From assembly GCA_021325555.1 (NCBI GenBank), contig JAJPGY010000025.1, forward strand, positions 1 to 42,094: 42,094 nucleotides of DNA, given 5' to 3'. The position numbers and the translations under genes were made by a program. The notes under the pieces are model-generated. The model saw nothing but the letters and a program-made list of their open reading frames with translations, did no database searches and was not told the origin of the DNA. This DNA comes from Pseudomonadota bacterium (GTDB lineage Bacteria; Cyanobacteriota; Vampirovibrionia; Obscuribacterales; Obscuribacteraceae). Positions 8,452 through 17,605 of the stretch are shown here, in pieces. Position 1 is the first letter of the stretch, and each line of letters opens with the position of its first letter.

Positions 8452-8457
8452 TATACT
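8452..8457 (+). promoter_or_regulatory. Possible -10 box for gdhA
   Basis: TATACT lies 50 bases before the gdhA start, in the gap after the aminotransferase stop. No convincing -35 is visible. If used, transcription would start near 8464 and give a 43-base leader. Confidence 0.3.
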
Positions 8458-8506
8458 CATGAGCGGGCGCCCCTGCTTTTCAAGGGAATCGGCAAGGGAG
8501 ATTCTG

Positions 8507-9766
8507 ATGAGTACCGGTATCATGGCGGCGGACGTGGTCACCACCTACGCGACGAACGCCATAAAACAGCTCATGGAGCACGAGATGTTTATCGACATCG
8601 ACGTCCTCAACTCCATCAATCGATCGAAGCGGGAGATCATCGTCGAGGTGCCGCTGCGCCGGGATGACGGCAAGTACGTGACCTTCCGCGGCTACCGGGT
8701 CCAGCACAACGACGCGCGCGGACCTTTCAAGGGCGGGCTCCGCTACCATCCCACCGTCGATCTCAAGGAGGTGCGGACGCTGGCCCATCTGATGAGCCTG
8801 AAGACCGCGGTGGTCAACGTCCCGTTCGGGGGCGGCAAAGGCGGGATCACCTGTGATCCCAGGCAGCTTAGCGGGCGCGAGCTGGAGACGCTCACGCGCA
8901 ACTTCACCAATTTGCTGGGCGACAACATCGGCCCCCTGATCGATATTCCGGCGCCGGATGTGAACACCAGCGCGCAGGTTATGGCCTGGATCGCCGACGA
9001 ATACTCGAAAAGGCGCGGGCAGTGCTGGGGCGTGGTCACCGGCAAGCCGCTCGAGGTGGGCGGCTCGGTCGGGCGCGAAGATGCCACCGGCCGCGGTGTC
9101 ATGCTCATTACCCGCGAGGCGGCCAAGGAGCTGGGGCTGGAGATGTCACGGGCCGCGGTCATATTTCAGGGTTTCGGCAACGTGGCTTCTTTCGCCGCCA
9201 AACTGATCCACGAGGAGCTGGGCGCCAGGGTCGTCGGCCTGTCCAGCTCCAAAGGGGCGGTCTACAACGCCGGGGGCATCAACATAGAGGCGGCCGAGCG
9301 CTACTACCGCAAGCACGGGAGCATGAAAGGTTTCACCGGCGGCGAGTGGATGACCAATGAGGAGCTTCTCGCCCAGCCGTGCGACGTCCTTATACCCTGC
9401 GCGCTCGGCGACGCGGTGAACGCCCGCAACGCGGCCAGGATCAAGGCGAAGATTGTCGTCGAGGGGGCCAACGACTGCACCAGCGTCGAGGCGGACAGGA
9501 TTCTCCAGCAACAGGGTGTCTTCGTGGTGCCGGACATCCTGGCCAATGCCGGCGGCGTGGTCGTCTCGTATTTCGAGTGGGTGCAGAACCTGAACAATCA
9601 TTACTGGGGCATCGACCAGGTGCGCAAGGAGCTGGAGAGAATCATGGTGACGGCCTACAACAAGATCTCCTCCGTCTCCAGGGAGAGCCGCATATCCATG
9701 CGCCTGGCCGCCTACACCGTGGCCATGGAGCGCATCGCCCGCGCCATGATCTTGCGAGGGGGCTGA
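8507..9766 (+). CDS. gdhA: Glutamate dehydrogenase
   Basis: A 419-residue Glu/Leu/Phe/Val dehydrogenase, full length for the hexameric bacterial type. Visible features are the substrate-binding 'PFKGGLRYHP', the catalytic-lysine region 'VPFGGGKGGI', 'PAPDVNTS', and the Rossmann-fold 'FQGFGNVAS' for NAD(P). The ASN-rich 'DILANAGGV' lies near the C terminus. It interconverts glutamate with 2-oxoglutarate and ammonia in the cytoplasm. I start at the ATG at 8507 because AAGGGAG lies six bases before it; the frame is open upstream but without a ribosome site. The downstream membrane protein begins seven bases after the stop, suggesting co-transcription. Confidence 0.93.
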   Translation: MSTGIMAADVVTTYATNAIKQLMEHEMFIDIDVLNSINRSKREIIVEVPLRRDDGKYVTFRGYRVQHNDARGPFKGGLRYHPTVDLKEVRTLAHLMSLKTAVVNVPFGGGKGGITCDPRQLSGRELETLTRNFTNLLGDNIGPLIDIPAPDVNTSAQVMAWIADEYSKRRGQCWGVVTGKPLEVGGSVGREDATGRGVMLITREAAKELGLEMSRAAVIFQGFGNVASFAAKLIHEELGARVVGLSSSKGAVYNAGGINIEAAERYYRKHGSMKGFTGGEWMTNEELLAQPCDVLIPCALGDAVNARNAARIKAKIVVEGANDCTSVEADRILQQQGVFVVPDILANAGGVVVSYFEWVQNLNNHYWGIDQVRKELERIMVTAYNKISSVSRESRISMRLAAYTVAMERIARAMILRGG

Positions 9767-9773
9767 GCCCGGC

Positions 9774-10973
9774 ATGCGAGCGAGGAGAGCGGCGGCGCTT
9801 GCGGCCCTGCTGGCCGTGGTGGCGCCCGTTGTGCCGGCTCTCCTCATCGCCGGCTCCTGGTCTTCCTTCGACCGGATCACGGATCTGCCGCGCTTTTTCG
9901 CGGCCGCGAAAATGATGGTCGCCGGGCAGGGAAAGGATATCTACCGCCTGCCCGAGCTGGCGTCGGCGGAGCAGTCCATGTTCCCCCGGCTCGGGGAGCG
10001 CGTGATGGCCTTCTATTATCCGCCCCTGGCCCTCCCCTGGCTGCTGCCTCTGGCCGCGGTGCCCGCCCGGCTGGCTCCCTGGCTGTGGACCGGCCTGCTC
10101 CTGGCTTCCACCGGGGGCAGCCTCTTTGCCTTGCAGCGGGCGTTCGCTCTTGGCTGGACTGAGGTCCTCTGCCTCTGGGCGGTGCTGTCCGTATCCGGGC
10201 CGCTCTACGAGTCGGTTCGCATCGGGCAGTTGGGGCCCGTGCTCATGTGCGCCTTCTGCCTGGCGATCTGGGCGCTGCGGGGCGACCGCCCTGTGGTGGC
10301 GGCGCTGGCCATGAGCTTCCTGCTCCTCAAGCCTCACGAGATCCTGCCTTTCCTGGCTTATCTTTTCGGTGCCGGCCGGAAGCGGGCGCTTCTCTCGCTC
10401 GCCGTTGTCGCCGGCGTCCTGGCGGCCGTCTCCTGGCTGCTGGTGGGCGGCGCCGGCTGGAGCGACTACCTGGAATTTATGCGCAGTCCGCTGAGCGTGG
10501 CCGAGGCGCAGCCGCAGCTGCACGCGACGGTGCGCGGACAGCTGCTAAGATTATTCCCCCGCGCGGGCACAGCCGTCACCATATTCAGCGCAGCCGTCTG
10601 CGGCGTAGCCGTCTTCCTGATCTGGCGGTGGGGCAGGCTCTTCGGGCGAGGCGAGCGCTGGCTGCAGTCTGGCCTCCTCCTTTCCGTGCCGCTGGGGCTT
10701 GTGACGGCGCTTTACTGCCATGACTACGACCTTTTGCTTCTCGCACCATCCGCGGTGGTGCTTGTCAAAAGCGCGCCCGCCCGTGCGCTCCCGGACTGGC
10801 TCAAGCTGGCGGCCATTGCCGCCGGCACGGTGTTACTGCTTCCTCTGTATCTGTTCGTCCACTACGACTATCTCCTGCCCGGCGGCCCGGTCAATCCGCT
10901 TTTCTGCGTCTTGCTGGCCTATGCCGTGGGCTGCGCCGCGCTCGTCTTGCGTAATGCGGAGGATATCTGCTAA
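9774..10973 (+). CDS. GT87/DUF2029-type polytopic membrane protein
   Basis: A 399-residue membrane protein with about ten hydrophobic segments. After an N-terminal membrane helix come 'PRFFAAAKMMVAGQGKDIY' and, further on, 'FYYPPLAL', the standard order in GT87 (DUF2029) proteins, where an acidic loop and a Y-P-P motif precede the membrane bundle. The family transfers sugars from polyprenyl-phosphate donors on the outer face of the membrane. The ATG follows gdhA by seven bases with only a weak ribosome site, so translation may be coupled to gdhA. It precedes guaA by 39 bases. Acceptor and donor are unknown. It is one of three members of this type in the window. Confidence 0.7.
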   Translation: MRARRAAALAALLAVVAPVVPALLIAGSWSSFDRITDLPRFFAAAKMMVAGQGKDIYRLPELASAEQSMFPRLGERVMAFYYPPLALPWLLPLAAVPARLAPWLWTGLLLASTGGSLFALQRAFALGWTEVLCLWAVLSVSGPLYESVRIGQLGPVLMCAFCLAIWALRGDRPVVAALAMSFLLLKPHEILPFLAYLFGAGRKRALLSLAVVAGVLAAVSWLLVGGAGWSDYLEFMRSPLSVAEAQPQLHATVRGQLLRLFPRAGTAVTIFSAAVCGVAVFLIWRWGRLFGRGERWLQSGLLLSVPLGLVTALYCHDYDLLLLAPSAVVLVKSAPARALPDWLKLAAIAAGTVLLLPLYLFVHYDYLLPGGPVNPLFCVLLAYAVGCAALVLRNAEDIC

Positions 10974-11012
10974 AAGACAGATGAATCAGCCGGGCAATTG
11001 CGAGGTGATCAC

Positions 11013-12620
11013 GTGACTTCCACACAAGCCGCTTTAGAGGTCGAAAAGCTGCCGGACAAGGCGTTGACGGACAGCATTGCCATTCTCGACTTCGGCTCCC
11101 AGTACTCGCAGCTGATTGCCAGGCGCGTGCGGGAGCTCCGTGTCTATTCGGAGCTTCTGCCCTGCAGTACCAGCGCCGCCGAGCTCAAGCGGCTCAATCC
11201 GTCCGGTGTCATACTTTCCGGCGGGCCCAGCAGCGTCTACGACCGGGGGGCGCCCACGCTCGACAGGGAGATCTGGAAGCTGGGGCTGCCGGTGCTCGGG
11301 GTTTGCTACGGGATGCAGCTGATGGCCAACGACCTGGGCGGCCGGGTGGAGCCCGCGGAGGTGCGCGAGTACGGGAGGGCGACGCTGACCGTCGTTCATC
11401 ACGGCGAGCTTTTCTACGGGATGGACCCGGCCATCGAGAGCTGGATGAGCCACGGCGACAGCGTCACCGAGCTGCCCCCGGGGTTCGCCGTCACCGGCAG
11501 GACGATGGACACGCCGGTCGCCGCCATAGCCGATGAGGAGCGGCGCTTCTACGGGCTGCAGTTTCACCCGGAGGTGGTGCACACGGTCGGCGGGCAGGAG
11601 ATACTTAAGAACTTCGTGCTCAACGTCTGCCGGGCGACGCCAAGCTGGACCATGGACAGGTTCATCGACCGGGCCCTGGTCGATATCCGCCAGCGGGCCG
11701 GGGGCAAACGGGTGCTGCTGGCGCTTTCGGGCGGCGTAGACAGCTCCACCCTGGCCTTTCTCCTGCACAAGGCGATAGGCGAAAAGCTCACCTGCATGTT
11801 CATCGACCAGGGCTTCATGCGCAAGAACGAGCCGGAGTGGCTGGTCGAAACCTTCGAGAGCCAGTTTCACATCCACGTGCACTACGTGAAGGCCCGCGAC
11901 CGCTTCCTGGAGAAGCTCAAGGGGGTGACCGATCCGGAGGAGAAGCGCAAGAAGATAGGCGAGGAGTTCATCCGGGTTTTCGAGGAGGAGTCGCGCCGGC
12001 TGGGCCCTTTCGATTATCTGGCTCAGGGCACGCTCTATCCGGACGTGATCGAGTCGGCGGCCACCCAGATCGACCCCAAGACCGGCGAGCGGGTGGCGGT
12101 GAAGATCAAGTCTCACCACAACGTGGGCGGGCTGCCGCCCGACCTGCAGTTCAAGCTCATTGAGCCTTTCGCCAAGCTGTTCAAGGACGAGGTGCGCAAG
12201 GTGGCCGAGGAGCTCGGGGTGCCGGAGGGCATCAGGGTCAGGCACCCTTTCCCGGGACCGGGCCTGGCGATCCGGGTTCTCGGCGAGGTCACCAGGGAGC
12301 GCCTGAAGACGCTGCGCGAGGCGGACTGGATCATCCGCGAGGAGATAAAGGCCCACAAGCTTTACCGCCAGGTCTGGCAGATCTTCGGCGTTCTCCTGCC
12401 GACCAAGTCGGTGGGGGTGATGGGCGATCAGCGCACCTACCAGAACCAGATCGTCATTCGCGCCGTCACCTCGGAGGACGGCATGACCGCTGACTGGGCG
12501 CGCCTGCCCTACGATCTGCTGGAGACGATCTCCCGGCGCATCGTCAACGAGGTGCCCGGGGTCAACCGGGTGCTTTACGACGTGACCTCCAAACCGCCGG
12601 CGACGATCGAGTGGGAGTGA
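11013..12620 (+). CDS. guaA: GMP synthase (glutamine-hydrolysing)
   Basis: A 535-residue full-length GuaA. The class I glutamine amidotransferase domain starts '[13 protein letters not shown]', carries the nucleophile in GVCYGMQ (Cys near residue 98) and its His-Glu partner in FHPEVVHT. The ATP-pyrophosphatase domain has the P-loop '[10 protein letters not shown]' at about 236-245. The C-terminal dimerisation domain ends with 'KPPATIEWE', the canonical terminus. It aminates XMP to GMP using glutamine and ATP. A GTG at 11013 with GAGGTG five bases upstream is the best start; family alignment allows an N-terminal extension of about 20 residues. Its stop overlaps the GTG start of the next membrane-protein gene, indicating coupling. 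Confidence 0.95.
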   Translation: MTSTQAALEVEKLPDKALTDSIAILDFGSQYSQLIARRVRELRVYSELLPCSTSAAELKRLNPSGVILSGGPSSVYDRGAPTLDREIWKLGLPVLGVCYGMQLMANDLGGRVEPAEVREYGRATLTVVHHGELFYGMDPAIESWMSHGDSVTELPPGFAVTGRTMDTPVAAIADEERRFYGLQFHPEVVHTVGGQEILKNFVLNVCRATPSWTMDRFIDRALVDIRQRAGGKRVLLALSGGVDSSTLAFLLHKAIGEKLTCMFIDQGFMRKNEPEWLVETFESQFHIHVHYVKARDRFLEKLKGVTDPEEKRKKIGEEFIRVFEEESRRLGPFDYLAQGTLYPDVIESAATQIDPKTGERVAVKIKSHHNVGGLPPDLQFKLIEPFAKLFKDEVRKVAEELGVPEGIRVRHPFPGPGLAIRVLGEVTRERLKTLREADWIIREEIKAHKLYRQVWQIFGVLLPTKSVGVMGDQRTYQNQIVIRAVTSEDGMTADWARLPYDLLETISRRIVNEVPGVNRVLYDVTSKPPATIEWE

Positions 12621-14215
12621 GCGCCTCTTGTGCCGGCGAGCAGAAGCGGCCGCCCTGGTGGAGCGTTTTCCTGCCGGTAGCGGGGGCGGACTTTTTCCTC
12701 CTGGCGCTTGCCTGCTTCCTCTTCCTGCGCCCGCTCATGCTCCTCTGGGACGGCGGCACCTGCCGGCATATCCTGATCGGCCTGTCGGTGTTGACCGAGC
12801 ACAGGATCCCGAACACCAACTGGGTTTCGGCCGTTTTTCCGCAGATGCCCTTCATTCCTCATTCGCTCGGGGGCGACGTGGTCTACGGTCTGGCTTATCA
12901 GCTCGCACAGCTCAACGGGCTGGTCCTTATCTCGTCTGCGGCCTTCGCGCTGGCGCTGGTGTGGGCCTATCAGTTCGCCCGCGCGTGCGGGCTGGGCTTC
13001 CTGTCAGGCTGGCTGGCGCTGCTGCCGGTTTTGCTCGTCTGCTCGCTGCACTGGTCGGCCCGCTGCCAGGAGTTCAGCTACCTGACCTTCCTGGCCCTCT
13101 ATTACGCGGCCTTTCTCGGCCGGGCGAGCGGCGCTCGCCGCCTTCTTCTTTGCACGGCGATTCTTATTGCCTGGGTCAACTTCCACGGCACCTTCATGCT
13201 CGGCCTGCTCATGCTGGCGATCGCGCCGGCGGGGGACTGCCTGCAGGCCGGCTTCGGCAAAGGCAGCTGGTCGGAGGCCCGCTGGGGCGTTTTGACCCTT
13301 GCTGCCGCGGCCCTGGCCAGCTGCCTGAACGTTCGCGGGGCGGCAATCTATTCCTTCGTCGGTCACTATCTGGCCAACCCGATGATCCTTTTCAAGACAA
13401 GCGAGTTCCGGTCAGTCGATTTCTCGCTCGGCCTGCCGGTCTGGTGCTACCTCGGGCTCTATACCCTGGTGCTTGCGCTCTGGCTTGCCTCGGCGGTGAA
13501 GCCGGCTGCCCGGCAGTGGCTGCTTTTCAACGTGCTCTTTTTCGCCGGGCTTTACACCATGCGGCTCATGCCCTACTTTGCCCTGGCGGCGCTGGCGGCC
13601 GCCGGCCCGCCCTTTGCCGCCTGGCGCCGCTCGCTCCTGGGCGCGCCGCAGGCCGAGCGGGGCGTGCTCGGGCGGCCGGCTGCCGCTCTACTGGCCGTGG
13701 AGCAGCGGCTGGAGACGCAGGAGCAGGCGCTGCTCTCCCGGCCGGCCGTCACCGTGGTCAAGGGCGCGCTGGCCCTGGTCATGGCCGGCATATTCCTGTC
13801 CGCGCCTTCCTTCAAGATAAGCGACTTCGACCCGCAGCGCCTGCCGGTGCGGGCAGTATCCGCTCTCGCCGAGCGCGGGCTTCCGGGTGCCGGCTTTGTT
13901 CTGGACAACTGGGGCGGCTACCTTTACTTCCGCCTGCGGCGGCCGGTTTTTATCGACGACTGGACCTCGGTGTATCCGCTGGATTTTCTCGAGGAGTATC
14001 TGTCCACGCTGTCGGCGCACCCGGGCTGGCAACGCACCCTGGATCGTTACCGGCTCGACTATGTGCTCATCCCGCCGGCCACGCTTCTCGGCGCGGCCCT
14101 TGCCGCGTCACCGGACTGGCGGCGGGTCTACGAGGACCCGGTAAGCGAGATTTTTGTCCGGGCGTCGGGCACTAAACCAGTACCATGGCAAAATAAGGGC
14201 AGCCTTCCCGAATGA
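12617..14215 (+). CDS. Polytopic membrane protein with C-terminal soluble domain (GT-C-like)
   Basis: A 532-residue protein with about ten to twelve hydrophobic segments between residues 15 and 400, then a soluble C-terminal domain of about 110 residues. That domain has 'VLDNWGGYL', 'RPVFIDDW' and, near the end, 'DYVLIPP'. The protein at 18658 has the same plan with 'LLNDPQFGD', 'PVFIDSRYD' and 'GLVFLPP', so the two are paralogues. The early loop '[12 protein letters not shown]' contains the acidic residue expected before a GT-C type membrane bundle. The start is a GTG overlapping the guaA stop (GTGA). A lipid-linked sugar transferase role is inferred from fold and context, not shown by a motif. 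Confidence 0.6.
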   Translation: MSASCAGEQKRPPWWSVFLPVAGADFFLLALACFLFLRPLMLLWDGGTCRHILIGLSVLTEHRIPNTNWVSAVFPQMPFIPHSLGGDVVYGLAYQLAQLNGLVLISSAAFALALVWAYQFARACGLGFLSGWLALLPVLLVCSLHWSARCQEFSYLTFLALYYAAFLGRASGARRLLLCTAILIAWVNFHGTFMLGLLMLAIAPAGDCLQAGFGKGSWSEARWGVLTLAAAALASCLNVRGAAIYSFVGHYLANPMILFKTSEFRSVDFSLGLPVWCYLGLYTLVLALWLASAVKPAARQWLLFNVLFFAGLYTMRLMPYFALAALAAAGPPFAAWRRSLLGAPQAERGVLGRPAAALLAVEQRLETQEQALLSRPAVTVVKGALALVMAGIFLSAPSFKISDFDPQRLPVRAVSALAERGLPGAGFVLDNWGGYLYFRLRRPVFIDDWTSVYPLDFLEEYLSTLSAHPGWQRTLDRYRLDYVLIPPATLLGAALAASPDWRRVYEDPVSEIFVRASGTKPVPWQNKGSLPE

Positions 14216-14252
14216 GCCCGGTCATCTCCGGCAGCGCGGTACTGAAGCAGAC

Positions 14253-15281
14253 ATGAAGACGATTTTAGTGACAGGCGGCGCCGGTTTTATCGGCAGCCGC
14301 TTTGTGCGATATCTCCTGAACGGCTATCCCGACTATCGGGTAATCGTTGTTGACGCGCTCAATTACGCGGGCGATCCCGACAACCTGACCGAGGAGGTGC
14401 GCAACGACCCGCGCTTCTCCTTCTGGTGGGGCAACGTGCGCAACGCGGAGCTGGTCTACGATCTGGTCGCCATGTCCGATGTGGTCGTGCACTTCGCGGC
14501 CGAGTCGCACGTCGCCCGCTCCATCTACGACAACACCACCTTCTTCGAGACGGATGTCCTTGGCACGCAGACCGTGGCCAACGCGGTGCTCAAGCACGGC
14601 GACCGGGTGGAGCGCTTCGTGCATATCTCGACATCGGAGGTCTACGGCACCGCGCTGGCCGAGCCGATGAGCGAGGAGCATCCGCTCAACCCGCTCACTC
14701 CCTACGCCAGCGCCAAGGCCGGGGCCGATCGCCTGGTCTACTCCTACTGGGCCACCTATGATCTGCCGGCCGTCATCATCCGCCCGTTCAACAATTACGG
14801 TCCCAATCAGCATCTCGAGAAGGTGGTGCCGCGCTTCATCACCGCAGCCCTGCGCGACAAGCCGCTCACCGTTCACGGTGACGGCGCCAGCGAGCGCGAC
14901 TGGCTCTTTGTCGACGATCACTGCCAGGCTCTGGACAAGGTGTTGCACGCGGACATGAAGGCGCTCAAGGGACAGTGCATAAATCTGGGAACCGGCATCG
15001 CCACCAGTGTTCTCGAGATTGCCAGGCTGGTGCTGGAGATGCTCGGCAAACCCGAATCGCTTATTCAACATATAGGCGATCGGCCGGGGCAGGTGCGCAA
15101 GCACATCGCCTCCACGGAGAAGGCGCGCCGGCTCCTCAACTGGCAGGCGACAAGCACGCTTGCCGACGGGCTGGCCAGGACGATTGCCTGGTACGAGGCC
15201 AATCCCGCCTGGTGGGAGCGGCGGCTGTGGATGACAAGCGTCCCGATAAAGACGCGCGACGGCCGGATCGAGCAGCACTGA
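14253..15281 (+). CDS. NDP-sugar 4,6-dehydratase-like SDR (RmlB/RffG-like)
   Basis: A 342-residue extended SDR. The NAD site 'GGAGFIGS' is at residues 8-15, 'HFAAESHV' follows at about 83, and the catalytic Tyr151-x-x-x-Lys155 lies in PYASAKAGAD. Later 'NNYGP', 'RDWLFVDDH' and 'DRPGQVRK' match RmlB/RffG, which convert dTDP-glucose to the 4-keto-6-deoxy sugar. It differs at the active site: RmlB has T-D-E, while this protein has T-S-E (HISTSEVYG), as in GDP-mannose 4,6-dehydratase and LegB. RmlB's SHVDRS is SHVARS here. A 4,6-dehydratase is likely but the nucleotide sugar is uncertain, and an epimerase is possible. The aminotransferase gene follows 35 bases downstream. Confidence 0.78.
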   Translation: MKTILVTGGAGFIGSRFVRYLLNGYPDYRVIVVDALNYAGDPDNLTEEVRNDPRFSFWWGNVRNAELVYDLVAMSDVVVHFAAESHVARSIYDNTTFFETDVLGTQTVANAVLKHGDRVERFVHISTSEVYGTALAEPMSEEHPLNPLTPYASAKAGADRLVYSYWATYDLPAVIIRPFNNYGPNQHLEKVVPRFITAALRDKPLTVHGDGASERDWLFVDDHCQALDKVLHADMKALKGQCINLGTGIATSVLEIARLVLEMLGKPESLIQHIGDRPGQVRKHIASTEKARRLLNWQATSTLADGLARTIAWYEANPAWWERRLWMTSVPIKTRDGRIEQH

Positions 15282-15316
15282 GCGGCCGGGCCCGGTGGAG
15301 ACAAAGGAGAAGGGGC

Positions 15317-16531
15317 TTGGCTAAAGGAGCGACATCTACCCTGGCTATCGACGGCGGGGCGCCGGTGCGGGATAAGTATCTTCCCTTTCACAGGCCGCTT
15401 CTCGGCGAGGAAGAGGAGAAGGAGGTGATAGACGCGCTGCGCTCCGGCTGGATCACCACTGGCCCGAAGACCAGGCAGTTCGAGCGCCAGTTCGCCGAGT
15501 ACGTCGGGGCGCCTCACGCGGTGGCCACCAACTCCTGCACGGCGGCCCTGCACCTGGCCCTTATCGCCGGCGGAGTCCGGCCGGGCGATGAGGTGATAAC
15601 CAGCCCGATCACCTTCGCCTCGACGGCAAACGTGATCATCCATGCCGGGGCCACACCGGTCTTCGTGGACGTGGAGCCGGACACGCTCAACATGGATGCC
15701 AGCAAACTGGCTTCCGCCGTCAGCGGAAAGACCAGGGCGATCATCCCTGTGCACTTCGCCGGGAACCCCTGCGACATGGAGGCCATTCAGGCGATCGCCT
15801 CGCCAAAGGACATTCTCGTCGTCGAGGACGCCGCCCACGCCACAGGCGCCCGGTACAGGGACAGACCGATAGGGGCCGTAAGCAAGGCGACCTGCTTCAG
15901 CTTCTACGCCACCAAGAACATCACCACCGGGGAAGGCGGGATGCTGACCACGGCCGATGCCGAGCTGGCCGAACGTGTGGCCATCCTTTCTTTACACGGC
16001 ATCAGCGCCGACGCCTGGAAGCGCTACGCCCAGAAAGGCTATCAGCACTGGGAGATCGTCTACCCGGGGTACAAATACAACATGTCCGATCTGCAGGCGG
16101 CGCTCGGGCTTTGCCAGCTGAAGAAGGCGGACTCCTTCTGGATGGAGAGGCGCAGGCAGGTGGATTTTTATAATGAAGCCTTCGCGGACCTGCCGGAGGT
16201 GGTACCGCTGGCGGTGCGACCCGGCGTCAGGACGTCCTATCATTTGTATGTGATTCAGTTGCAGACCGAGCGCCTGCGAGTGGACCGCGACACCTTCATA
16301 AGGGCGATGGAGGCGGAGAACATCGGCATCGGCATTCACTTCCGCGCCGTGCATCTGCACCCTTATTACAGGCAGGCCTATGGTTTCGGGCCTGGACTGT
16401 GCCCGGTGGCCGAGCGGGCGTCGGAACGGGTGATGTCGCTGCCGCTGTTTCCCGGGCTGGCCCGGGCGGACCAGGAGCTGGTCGTCGAGGCGGTGCGCAA
16501 GCTGGTCGGTAATTATCGGCGGACCGAATAG
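15317..16531 (+). CDS. DegT/DnrJ/EryC1 (ArnB/WecE-like) nucleotide-sugar aminotransferase
   Basis: A 404-residue PLP enzyme. It carries 'SGWITTGPKT', 'HAVATNSCTAALHLAL', 'EDAAHATGA' and the Schiff-base Lys200 in YATKNITTGEGG, then 'PGYKYNMSDLQAALGL' and 'GIHFRAVHLHPYYR'. These segments and their order are very close to ArnB, and also fit WecE. It should transfer an amino group from glutamate to C4 of a keto-sugar nucleotide. The start is TTG at 15317, preceded by AAAGGAGA with six bases of spacing; no ATG fits. It lies between the dehydratase and the glycosyltransferase of the cassette, as expected for 4-amino-sugar synthesis. Confidence 0.85.
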   Translation: MAKGATSTLAIDGGAPVRDKYLPFHRPLLGEEEEKEVIDALRSGWITTGPKTRQFERQFAEYVGAPHAVATNSCTAALHLALIAGGVRPGDEVITSPITFASTANVIIHAGATPVFVDVEPDTLNMDASKLASAVSGKTRAIIPVHFAGNPCDMEAIQAIASPKDILVVEDAAHATGARYRDRPIGAVSKATCFSFYATKNITTGEGGMLTTADAELAERVAILSLHGISADAWKRYAQKGYQHWEIVYPGYKYNMSDLQAALGLCQLKKADSFWMERRRQVDFYNEAFADLPEVVPLAVRPGVRTSYHLYVIQLQTERLRVDRDTFIRAMEAENIGIGIHFRAVHLHPYYRQAYGFGPGLCPVAERASERVMSLPLFPGLARADQELVVEAVRKLVGNYRRTE

Positions 16532-16581
16532 GGGCTCATTAGGGGGAGAAGAAGATCGTCCATGCCGAAAGGGAGCAGCCG

Positions 16582-17547
16582 ATGATGGCGGCCGGCGAGC
16601 AAGGCGCCTACTACTCTGTGGTTGTCCCGGTCTACAACGAGGCCGGCAACCTGCCGGAGCTGCACACCCGGCTGACCGCGGTCATGCGGGCTCTGGCTCG
16701 GCCTTACGAGATCATCTTCGTGGACGACGGCTCCACCGATCAGTCCGTGCCGATCATGCGCTCGCTGCAGGACGGCGACCCGCACCTGGTGATTATCTGC
16801 TTCCAGCGCAACTTCGGGCAGCATCCGGCGGTAATAGCCGGCTTCAACCGGGCGGCCGGCGAGGTGATTATCACGCTCGACGCCGACCTGCAGAACCCGC
16901 CCGAGGAGATCCCGAAGCTGCTGGCCAAGCTCGACGAGGGTTATGAGCTGGTGAGCGGCTGGCGGCGCCGCCGCAAGGACCCGCTTGCCCGCACGCTGCC
17001 CTCGCTCGTGGTCAACAAGATGATGGGGGCGCTGACCGGCATCAGCCTCAAGGATTACGGTTGCATGCTGCGCGCCTATCGGCGGCAGGTTGTCGAGTAT
17101 CTGAAACTGTTTCCGGAACGGGCCAAGTTCATCACCGCCCTCACGAGCTGGCTGCGGGTGAAGATCTGCGAGGTGGAGGTCGAGCAGTCAACCCGCCGGA
17201 CCGGCACCTCGAAGTACAACTACCCCAAGCTCATTCGCATGAACTTCGACCTTCTGACCGGCTTTTCGATCACGCCCATTCAGGTGGTGAGCGCCATCGG
17301 CCTGGGGATCGCCCTTCTGGGCTTCCTGCTCGGCACGGCCATTCTGGTCTGGAACATCGCTCACGGCCGGGCCGCCTTCGATGTGGCCACGCTGGCGGCC
17401 ATTGTCCTCATGGTGAGCGGCATACAGCTGCTGGCGCTGGGGATGATCGGCGAGTATGTCGGGCGCACCTTCGTGCAGGTGCAGGGCCGACCTTACTATA
17501 TAGTGAAAGCCGTTTTCGAGCCGTCCCGTGCCGGCGGGCAGGAATAG
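16582..17547 (+). CDS. ArnC-like polyprenyl-phosphate glycosyltransferase (GT2)
   Basis: A 321-residue GT-A fold enzyme. 'VVVPVYNEAGNLPEL' opens the catalytic domain, 'VDDGSTD' and 'TLDADLQNPPEEIP' supply the metal/nucleotide site, and 'NFGQHPAVIAGF' and 'DYGCMLRAYRR' are characteristic of ArnC and related undecaprenyl-phosphate transferases. Two membrane helices near residues 230-295 anchor it, followed by 'GEYVGR'. It should move a sugar from a nucleotide to polyprenyl phosphate on the cytoplasmic face. GGGAG lies six bases before the ATG at 16582; the adjacent ATG at 16585 is an alternative. In this cassette the sugar is probably the 4-amino-sugar made by the two preceding enzymes. Confidence 0.87.
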   Translation: MMAAGEQGAYYSVVVPVYNEAGNLPELHTRLTAVMRALARPYEIIFVDDGSTDQSVPIMRSLQDGDPHLVIICFQRNFGQHPAVIAGFNRAAGEVIITLDADLQNPPEEIPKLLAKLDEGYELVSGWRRRRKDPLARTLPSLVVNKMMGALTGISLKDYGCMLRAYRRQVVEYLKLFPERAKFITALTSWLRVKICEVEVEQSTRRTGTSKYNYPKLIRMNFDLLTGFSITPIQVVSAIGLGIALLGFLLGTAILVWNIAHGRAAFDVATLAAIVLMVSGIQLLALGMIGEYVGRTFVQVQGRPYYIVKAVFEPSRAGGQE

Positions 17548-17605
17548 CCGGAGGCGGAAGGCTCGGCATGAGGGGCGGCGTTGACGCCGGAGGAAGGGAT
17601 GCCAG

